A stretch of 24,732 bases of DNA, taken from NCBI RefSeq assembly GCF_000003605.2, contig NW_003120946.1, positions 127,784 to 152,515 of the forward strand, written 5' to 3'. The notes under the pieces were generated by a model. It was not told the DNA's origin. It ran no database searches and saw only the letters and a list, made by a program, of their open reading frames with translations. Positions 17,630 through 24,732 of this stretch are shown one piece after another; the first letter of the stretch is position 1; each line of letters begins with the position of its first letter. Position numbers and translations under genes: made by a program. This DNA is from Saccoglossus kowalevskii (Eukaryota > Hemichordata > Enteropneusta > Harrimaniidae).

Positions 17630-19280
17630 TTGTGTCGTTTCTTGTTGCAAACCCCTTGTTTGGGTTTGGGTCAACGGAAAGATTCCAGTCTGTCCGTCAT
17701 CCGACTTTAGACCCAAACTCGGCCGTAACAGTTGTACATTAGTGTTAGTCAGGAACAAGCATGGTTTCAACATATTTCTGTGTAGGGTTCTCTGTCTTCC
17801 ATCATCTTCAGCTTGGATAACATAGACAGGAATATCTGGTTTCTTGGCAAGAACAACATATGGAACACTTTCCCACTTATTGGCCAACTTATGTCTATCT
17901 GGCACAGGTCTTTTGTCTACAACAAGAACTCTGTCTTCTATGTTAAGTATGTCTTCTTTGGCTTTCTTGTCATAGTTGTGTTTCTGTTTCTCCCTTGAAG
18001 CATCATCTTTCGTGGTTGCTCTTTCATAAGCAAACTTCAGTCTATCTCAAAGTATTGCTATGTATTCCGGGTAATTTAATTCAGTCTCCTCCTGTTCAAC
18101 TCCAAAGGCAAGATCTAAAGGTAGTCGGAGATGACGAATAAACTTTAAATAGAAAGGGGAGGTACCAGTGGACTCGTGTCTGGTACAGTTGTAGGCATGT
18201 GTCATCACACTTACATATTCACTCCAATTAGCTTTTTGTGCAGGGTCAAGGGTTCCAAGCATATCCAATAGGGTGTGGTTAAACCTCTCGGTCATTCCAT
18301 TTCCCTGGGGATGATAGCTGGTGGTACCAGCAAGTCTGCATAGTTCTTTAACAAACTTGCTCTCGAAATTCCTGCCTTGATCAGCATGGATTCGTTCAGG
18401 AAACCCATAATTACGAATAAAGTTTTTCCACAGCACCTCAGCAACTGTGTTTTCCTTCTGGTCTTTGGTTGGATAAGCTTGTGCATAACGAGTGAAATGG
18501 TCTGTTAACACTAATATGTCTTCAAAACCACCCTTAGATCTCTCAAGTGAGAGATAATCAATACAAATCAATTCTAAAGGTCTGGTTCGAATGTTCACCA
18601 ATGGCACACGAGTACTGGTTGATGGGGACTTTCTTAAGATGCATCTATCACAGGTTTCACACTACGACTTTATAATACACTGCATTCTCGGCCAGTAAAA
18701 GCGTTTTCTTGCCAGATCTAGGGTCCTATCGAATCCAAGATGCCCATTTTTATTATGAAGTGCATGTAACGCTTGCTTCATCAACTCGTTTGGAAGACCT
18801 AATTGCCAGATAGTCTCCATTTTGTCATCATGAATGCACCCATACAGTAGACTATTCTTCAATTGCAATCGATCCCACTGCTTCAACAGCAGATTTGTAT
18901 CTTTGGATTCTAGACCACACACTCTTCTACTGTCTTCTTCCTCTATTCAAATACTTCAGTACTTGATTAATATTGTTGTCTTCTCGTTGAAGCACTTGCC
19001 TTTCCTTCACGGCTAGGGATGGTAATGCACACCATCCTTTCTCTGCATTCAGGTCACCAGTTCTGTCAGTAGGAACAGTAATTTCTGTCTCGCCGATGAT
19101 CATGTCTATATTCTGATTTCTTCCTTTTATGACACCACTAACTACCCTGAGAGTATCTTCAACTTTTCTTTGTGGCATTCTTGAGAGAGCATCTGCATTA
19201 CCATTGCACTTACCAGCTCGGTACTTCACCCGAAAAATTAAAGGCTGACAACGCTGACACCCATCGGTGTCCTGTAGCAT
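17630..19280 (-). pseudogene. Ty3/gypsy integrase relic with D(30)E core
   Basis: From 19280 the RNase H end runs into the integrase. The N-terminal HHCC zinc-binding part is visible as LHNKNGHLGFDRTL and, after an in-frame TAG at 18662, CETCDRC. The core has LICIDYL, IHADQGRNFES and GNGMTERFNHTL, giving the three acidic residues. The spacing from the second Asp to the Glu is 30 residues instead of the standard 35. The five residues normally following ELCRLAG are absent, an in-frame 15-base loss near 18323. A TGA at 18047 interrupts before LKFAYERATTKDDASREK. The C-terminal part shows VLVVDKRPVPDRHKLANKWE and LHRNMLKP. From 18922 to about 17630 everything shares one frame apart from the two stops. 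Confidence 0.92.
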
Positions 19281-19560
19281 CTAGCTTAGAGGAGGACATC
19301 AAATACTTGAGTGGGTTATTGTCAGTAAGAACAGTAAACTTGTTTCCATACAGATAGTCTTTGAACTTCTCCGTAGTTGCCCATTTGAGACAAAGGAATT
19401 CAAGTTTATGTGCAGGATAGAGAGTCTCAGCTGGAGTTAGCCCCCTACTCGCATATGCTAACACTCTTTCCTCTTTACCTTGCATCTGTGCCAAAACTGC
19501 ACCCAAACCATCTATTGATGCATCTGTTTGCAGAAGTAATGGTTGGTTGAAATCAGGATA
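19215..19560 (-). pseudogene. Ty3/gypsy RNase H relic
   Basis: QTDASIDGLGAVLAQ (about 19555-19495) supplies the first catalytic Asp. ERVLAYASRGLTPAE and YPAHKLEFLCLKWATTEKF give the Glu region, and TVLTDNNPLKYLM the second Asp. VSALSAFNF closes this frame at 19210. A frameshift near 19250 then leads into VKYRAGKCNGNADALSRM, the conserved end of gypsy RNase H before the integrase. Confidence 0.9.
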
Positions 19561-19789
19561 CTCAAGGATCGGAGAAGTGGTCAGTTTTTCTTTCAGCAGT
19601 GTGAAAGCTGTCTCACATTCTTGCGTCCACAGAAATGATGGTGGTTTACACTTGGTTGTTTTCTCCCTTATTTTTTTTCGTGGATCTCCAGTGGTTAATC
19701 TATACAGTGGCGCAGCGATTGAAGCATACCCTTTGATAAACCGTTTGTAGTATCCAGAAAAAACGAGAAACTGGAGAACTTCTTTGGGG

Positions 19790-20620
19790 TTCTAGGTCAT
19801 TTCCAGTTTTTCACCTTTGCTATTTTCTCGGGGTCAGTCTCAATTCCGTGAGCGGTAACAACATGACCAAGATAAGCGACACGTTCCCTCAGGAGATGGC
19901 ATTTCTGTGGTTTAAGTTTTAAACCATGCTTTCTCAACCGATCAAAGACCATCTGCAGTCTTTCAAGTTGCTCTGTGAAAGTTTTTGAGAAGACAATGAT
20001 ATCGTCTAAATATGTTAGTAGAGTTTCAAAATTCTGATTCCCAAAACAGCATTAGCCTCTGGAACGTAGCTGGTGCATTTGACAAGCCAAATGGCATCCG
20101 GTTACTTTCATACAATCCCATTGGTGTGGTGAAAGCAGTTTTGTGACGATCCTTCGGTGCAACCTCCACCTGCCAATAACCAGAGATAAGATCTAAAGAG
20201 GAGAAATACTTAGCATTATCCAAAGCTTCTAAGGCCTCTTCAATCCTTGGTAAGGTAAAGGAAGGGAATCACGAACAGTGCGAGCGTTTAACTGACGATA
20301 GTCTACGCATATTCTCACAGTGCCATCTTTCTTACACACCACCACTATGGGTGAAACATATGGTGATTGACTTGGTTGTATAGCTCCAGACTCCTCCATG
20401 TCTTTAATAGCATTAAGCACCTCCTGGTAATGTGCAGGGATTATCTTGCAATGTGGTAATCGAAAAGGTCTATCATCAATCAACGGAATTTCATGCTCTA
20501 TGGTAGATGTCCGCCCATAAAGTTGGTGTTTTGAGAAGACATCTCTGTTTTTGTACACAGGTCTTGCAACTGTGTGCGCTCCTCTTCACTATGAATTACA
20601 GCATCATCCAAATCAACTTT
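19790..20620 (-). pseudogene. Ty3/gypsy reverse transcriptase relic
   Basis: The segments, in order, are IEHEIPLIDDRPFRLP and VVVCKKDGTVRICVDYRQLN (20558-20229); YFSSLDLISGYWQVEVAPKD, KTAFTTPMGLYE and MPFGLSNAPATFQRLM (20223-20026); and TYLDDIIVFSKTF with LKLKPQKCHLL and YLGHVVTAHGIETDPEKI (about 20026-19795). The catalytic YLDD and the upstream LDL aspartate are intact, but single-base frameshifts near 20565, 20250, 20030 and 19790 split the frame. The thumb/connection follows as FSGYYKRFI and PLYRLTTGD. These are textbook gypsy RT blocks. Confidence 0.93.
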
Positions 20621-21077
20621 CGTAAAGTTTTCTGATAGCTGTTGGTAACATCTAGTGGGTGACTTTGGTCGTGATGGCTAACCTCTGTCTGTGGTTGAAA
20701 ACTTAACATCAGCATTTCCATTATTCACATTAGCTGGCAAAGTCTCAACTACCTTTGTGCCAACAGCTCCCCTAACACCGTGTTTGGCCAAATAACGGTT
20801 GGTCTAGCAGATATATTGCAGATTCGAACCGTGACGCGCCCATTTTCAGTATTAGACAGGGTTTTTCCCACCAGTATTCCACTTGACAAGTCTCTGTTTT
20901 CAGGCCTCTCCACCATCTTGGTGCCTGACAGCGTATGTGCACCTCTTGTCCTGGCTCGACTGGGTGTGGGTTTTTACCTTTGAACTTTGCATACCCTACT
21001 CTGCCATTCCTTCCACCAAAGTTAGTCTTACCAATCTGTGTGTATACACCATACCATAGACTAGACTGCTGCTTGGT

Positions 21078-21566
21078 TCACATCAAATAGCTTCCACCAT
21101 GCTTAGCTCTCACCTCATCTTGACTGGCTCTAATAAGGTTTGTACCAATTAGTAATGGAACATCCTTCCTACATTCATCAAGGAGAACAACGAATGCTGC
21201 AACACCTGCGTAAGTAAGACCCAAGAAAGAAATTAATAAACGAACTACACCATGATTGGCAACATCATATCGACCTGGTCCCCTAATCTCTACATTACTA
21301 GGCTCCAACTTCTGCTGACATAGCTCCGGATGTTGCTGATCCATGATCCAGTTGTCCACCAGGGCAATACATGATTTGCCATTCACCATTACTGTATCCT
21401 CATTTGTTGGACCAACCAATTGCTGATGGGGTGCCATAAAAGCAGTTCCTTCAAGTCTAGGACCATCAACATTGATAGTTAGGCATTCACCAGAAGAAGT
21501 TTGTAGCACGTTTACTACCACATTAGGGCTGTCATTCGTGTTGCCCATGGCATACTTTTCAGCCAT
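21078..21566 (-). pseudogene. Retropepsin-like protease region with destroyed active site
   Basis: Open frame of 162 codons. GKSCIALVDNWIMDQQHPEL occupies the place where retropepsins have the hydrophobic-D-[ST]-G-[AS] active-site loop. The Asp is present, but the following Thr-Gly is missing in this frame. They are readable in the neighbouring frame directly after the Asp codon, which implies a one-base insertion near 21351 with a compensating change about 30 bases later. Downstream segments such as ISFLGLTYAGVAAFVVL and PLLIGTNLI fit the flap and C-terminal hydrophobic-hydrophobic-G-x-N motifs of gypsy proteases. Confidence 0.75.
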
Positions 21567-21574
21567 GAGCCCTT

Positions 21575-22420
21575 CTAGTTTATTGGAGCTTGTCTGCTTG
21601 AATCATCTGTTTTTGTTGGTGGTTGTGAGGCACATCCTTTAGCATAGTGTCCCTCCAATCCACATGAAAAACATCTCACAGGCTCATTTGCATATCTTCG
21701 CTGTGACCGGTTGGTCTTCGGGTATTTTCTTGTTGATGTTGACCTGTATTGTTGTCCGTTAGTTACCATTTGCTCCATCCTCTGTTCCATTGACAACATT
21801 CTTTTCCCATAGTTTTCCTGATTGGCAGCCATCTGCTTTACCAATTCTGTTAACTGTTTTATTTCAGAAGCAGTATTTTCACCACTTGTAGTACTCTTTT
21901 GCTCATTGTTGTGTGTGTATTGGGGCTGACTTTGCGCTTTCTTTGGTTTCTCAACACTTGGTATTTTTCTCTCACATGTTATGTGTCTTAGTTCTTTTTT
22001 TAGATCTTTAAAACACATCTCTCTGGTTTTCATGGGGGCAAGACGTTGGTAGACTGCACTGTCCTGTAATCCCCTCATGAATTGCTGAGTTAGCTTGTAA
22101 TCTCTATCTCGAAAAGCGAGTCCTCCGTTTTGCTTTGTCCTCTAGGGCTATCGCATAGGAACGTACAGACTCACTTGGCCTCTGGCTGCGCTCATAAAAT
22201 GTAGACATGGGATCAATCGTCATTTGAAAGTCACCATACTCAGCCCTTATTTCTTAAAATGCGTTGTCTGTTATTTGCTCACCTACAGGAATACTCAATA
22301 TCAACTTCCGTGCTTCACCACTGAGGTGTCTGACAATGGTTGGAAAATGCAGGCTCAGGGCTGCCCCACATGCCTGCAAAAGGTACGTCATGTCCCGAAG
22401 CAGTCAGATGTTCCACTGAA
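21575..22420 (-). pseudogene. Gag capsid and nucleocapsid with CCHC zinc knuckle
   Basis: The capsid part reads LLRDMTYLLQACGAALSLHF (about 22400-22340), then TIVRHLSGEARKLIL, a TAA, EYGDFQMTIDPMSTFYERSQ and VRSYAIALEDKAKR. A frameshift near 22110 follows, then FMRGLQDSAVYQRLAPMK. The nucleocapsid ends with CFSCGLEGHYAKGC, a perfect C-x2-C-x4-H-x4-C knuckle (about 21680-21640), and closes at a TAG at 21575. The -1 frame runs open across this stop into the protease frame, overlapping by roughly 30 bases. This suggests gag and pol were originally linked by a -1 frameshift, although no classic slippery heptamer is obvious. Confidence 0.85.
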
Positions 22421-23246
22421 TATAGGAACATTTCGTATTTGGTGTGATGATACCACGTTGAAGTGTTGTGTTGAGACAGGAGTAGCACTTGGCTGTGACT
22501 GACTCACTGGCTGACCTGTGTATTGGACAGTGTTTTGATTAGAAGGGAGTATAGGTTGTTGGTACTTATACTTCACCACTGGTGGTGCATTATTTGCGTT
22601 CTGTTCAGGGGAGTAATGATGACCAATAACACTGTTGCTGTTGGACATTGACTTAGGTGTTGGGATATATGGTGCTGGTGTGACGCACTGGGTTTTGTAG
22701 TGTTCGAGTTAGGACAATTGGTGTTGCTAGTGAGGTGGTATAGTAATTACTAGGACGGTAATTAACGGCTCTGTCCATCTGTAATACTTGTGATGTGTGG
22801 TGCTGGTTCCCTACATAGTTGGATTGTGCCCGTGCTTGCATTTGTGTCGGCAAGTGGCCTTGCTGGTTATCTGTATAGTTGATGTGAGACTGTGGTCGTA
22901 ATTGGGTTGAGCTTGTACTATTGCCCTGACCATCCAGCTTCCTAGTATTTGTACCAATTTTTGGTGGCTGCTTCAGTGATTGACCATCTATCTTGGTTGT
23001 GGTACCCATGGTTTGCTGTTTTCCACTTTGGGTAGAACGGTGGTAGCCAGATAACTCATGTTGTTGTTTTGGTGGCTGTCGGTGTCCTCTAGCCAGTGGT
23101 GTCATATTGTTAGTTGGTGGAATGGTCAGCTGGTAGTCTGGTTGAATATTGATTTGTGTGTCACTTTGGTCTGTCATGGGTATACTAAGCAAAGTATTGT
23201 GTGCCATATTTTTATATGTGTCAAGGAATGTGTGGGCAATGAACAA
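22388..23246 (-). pseudogene. Gag N-terminal region, Gln/Thr/Ser-rich, unusually long
   Basis: Two open segments, 23246-22653 and 22648-22388, lie in different frames and evidently belong together. Both are low-complexity and rich in Gln, Thr, Asn, Ser and Pro, for example RPQSHINYTDNQQGHLPTQM and QPVSQSQPSATPVSTQHF. Together they give about 280 residues before the capsid begins at IRNVPIFSG. ATG 23246 is the first in frame, and a second Met (about 23207) is possible. Such a long disordered leader is not typical of short gypsy Gag proteins. No function is assigned. Confidence 0.6.
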
Positions 23247-24307
23247 AAAGTGATCAAAAAGTTATTGTAACGACAGTAAGCCTACTCTAAATCGACTAAC
23301 TAGTGTCAATACACAATGCTCTATAAAATACACAATAAAGCAACTCACTACTCTCTCACAGTTCGAAAAAGGTAGGATAGGTAAAAATTACACAAATCTT
23401 GGCTTTTGCATAAATAAAGTCATCTCAATAATTCTAAATAAAAGATTATAAGTCTCCTATAAAAATACAAAAAAAATAAAATTAAGATAAGATATATCCC
23501 AGCAGCTGAGATACCTGATAAATGATACGCTGTAAGTAACTGCACACACTGATAGCCTAAACAGTGTGATAGTAGGCTACAACCAAGTGTACACAAAGAA
23601 AATATTTCTGTTGCAACCCTTTCAATAGTTACTGTACACAAAAAAACTGGAAAGTTCACCTCAATGAATACTCATAAACACAAGCTCTGTACAGAATATG
23701 CCAATTGATTTCTCAATAGAAAAAACACAAGAGAAAACCAGCAAAGGCTGTATAAATGTTGACAAGGTATACTTCAAGAGATAGGTTGCTTTAATCAGAA
23801 TTTTAGGTAAGTATGGTTTGAGAAGCCTATTTTATGTAAAATATTGTGCTGATTTCAAAAAAGCACTCTTATTGACCCTACGTAAGACAAAATTGCAATT
23901 TGGACCACATTTTGGTAAAAAATTGTCATTTTTAGTCAAAATTTAATTATTTTTTTGTTGACATATGGGGGGGGGTCGGTCTGATGATGTGTATGTATGT
24001 TTAAAATGTAAGGAAACATATTTTAGAAGTTGCATTGATTATTAAGAATGAAGATGTTGGTCATCACTTGGATATTTTCCTACAAAAATTGACCAAAAGC
24101 GCAATTTTTGAACAAATATTGATCAAATTCTATTTCAACGCATATGGAGATTCTTGTAATGTATAAAATATTATATAGAGATCGGCAAAATATTTGGCAG
24201 AACAAAGATTTGGAACAAATTTAGATTTCTTATTTACATACTTTTAAAGGGAAATGTCTAAACATAATTAATCTACAGCTAGTAATGAATAATTTATTTG
24301 TCTATAT
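23247..24307. other. Non-coding flank of the gypsy element and upstream of the last frame
   Basis: This is where a 5' LTR and primer-binding site should be for the minus-strand element, but no match to the sequence below 16290 and no tRNA-complementary site was seen. A 79-codon minus frame (23420-23659) has a hydrophobic end but no recognisable domain. A G-run lies near 23967-23975. The stretch 23880-24130 is rich in AAAATTG/CAATTTT motifs. Confidence 0.5.
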
Positions 24308-24732
24308 ATGATGGAGATTGCTTTACAATGTGTGCTGCATGTGAGTGGTGAGAAAGACCATGGTGAAGAAGTTACTCCATTTACTAAGCAGACATGGGAA
24401 ACAGCAGGAGAGGTAGCCCTAGCCAGAAAGCAATATCAAAGAAGATCAAAATACCTTGTTATATGTGATTCCATAAATTTTGAAGGTGAACAATTACCTC
24501 CTTATGGTTTTCATGGTAGTTGTTACAGCAAATTTACAGCTTATCAGATACATTCAAAGGAAAAGAAAACAACTTATTCTGATAAAGATATTGTTGAAAC
24601 AAGATCTATGGTGGAGAAATCAACAGTCGCTACTACATCCACCACTGGAGTGCTGGAGAATAAGTGTATTTTCTGCAATGGTCCAGAATGCAAACATTTC
24701 CACAGTGGTTTTGAAACATTATCATCATGTGA
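24308..24732 (+). CDS. Uncharacterised Cys/His-containing protein, 5' part, open at window end
   Basis: First ATG after an in-frame TAA at 24290, then open for 141 codons to the edge of the window. Notable segments are TKQTWETAGEVALARKQYQR, YGFHGSCYSKFTAYQIH and NKCIFCNGPECKHFHSGFE. The H-x-x-CY-x-x-FT motif followed by a C-x2-C...C-x-H-x-x-H cluster suggests a zinc-binding N-terminal module. I recall similar N-termini in large families of uncharacterised, often transposon-associated, proteins of marine invertebrates, but I cannot name the family. Its start fits a single-exon gene without an intron so far. It could belong to a further mobile element beyond the window. Confidence 0.6.
   Translation, partial: MMEIALQCVLHVSGEKDHGEEVTPFTKQTWETAGEVALARKQYQRRSKYLVICDSINFEGEQLPPYGFHGSCYSKFTAYQIHSKEKKTTYSDKDIVETRSMVEKSTVATTSTTGVLENKCIFCNGPECKHFHSGFETLSSC

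Larger units (their letters stand above)
16290..23246 (-). mobile_element. Degenerate Ty3/gypsy LTR-type retrotransposon (gag-pol), minus strand
   Basis: Minus-strand reading gives the Ty3/gypsy order gag (23246-21575), protease (21566-21078), reverse transcriptase (about 20600-19800), RNase H (about 19560-19215), integrase (about 18922-17640) and a Ser/Thr/Pro-rich tail (about 16940-16290). RT before integrase defines the gypsy/Metaviridae-like order. At least eight frameshifts or stops separate the pieces, so the copy cannot be active. No LTR pair, primer-binding site or polypurine tract was found by eye in the flanks, so the ends are approximate and the LTRs may be lost. About 650 bp near 16983-17630 look like a later insertion. 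Confidence 0.92.

Noticed and set aside
23420-23659. 79-codon minus-strand frame with a hydrophobic C-terminus
   Set aside because: No recognisable domain. It sits where the retroelement's 5' flank should be. Considered as a leader peptide and dropped for lack of evidence.

Overview
The window looks like invertebrate animal genomic DNA. It is AT-rich and has spliceosomal GT-AG introns, a neurexophilin/PC-esterase (NXPE) type gene, and many decayed transposable elements (a LINE, a Ty3/gypsy element, a PIF/Harbinger-like element, a Crypton-type recombinase relic and a short TA-flanked MITE). I see no operons, Shine-Dalgarno-led gene clusters, CRISPR arrays, rRNA or convincing tRNA. NXPE families and this repeat mixture are common in marine invertebrates such as molluscs, brachiopods and lancelets. 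I cannot name the species from sequence alone.

Layout. Positions 1-3170 are non-coding, with a 158-bp TA-flanked MITE (883-1040), one copy of a roughly 400-bp dispersed repeat (1345-1760) and one copy of a CpG-rich repeat (2607-2770). Positions 3170-4610 hold the 3' part of a dead LINE on the minus strand. A second copy of the 400-bp repeat follows at 4728-5100. A complete 827-bp DNA transposon lies at 5580-6406, with 35-bp-class inverted ends and a matching AAT on each side; it carries a relic Myb/SANT-like reading frame. Positions 6410-9400 hold diverged repeats, a 44-bp tandem duplication and a hairpin, but no gene. On the minus strand at 9401-10514 is a full-span but broken gene related to Crypton tyrosine recombinases and the QRICH1/ZMYM (DUF3504) proteins, with a TATA box and a 73-bp intron.

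The one apparently intact gene is an NXPE-like gene on the plus strand. Its four exons (11349-11797, 12196-12741, 13266-13315, 13680-14407) join in perfect phase to a 590-residue protein with a neurexophilin-like domain and a C-terminal PC-esterase domain. A six-copy 21-bp minisatellite begins at base 5 of its second intron. A likely poly(A) signal lies at 14790.

Positions 14800-16290 are non-coding with short repeats. Positions 16290-23246 hold a long Ty3/gypsy retrotransposon on the minus strand: a Q/T-rich gag N-terminus, capsid, CCHC knuckle, protease, RT with YLDD, RNase H, integrase and a Ser/Thr/Pro-rich tail. It is broken by many frameshifts and stops, has a 15-base in-frame deletion in the integrase core, and appears interrupted by about 650 bp of unrelated DNA. 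That interruption contains CCAAT and TATA motifs and a 104-codon frame. No LTRs were found by eye. The window ends inside a plus-strand reading frame (24308 onward) of an uncharacterised Cys/His-containing protein.
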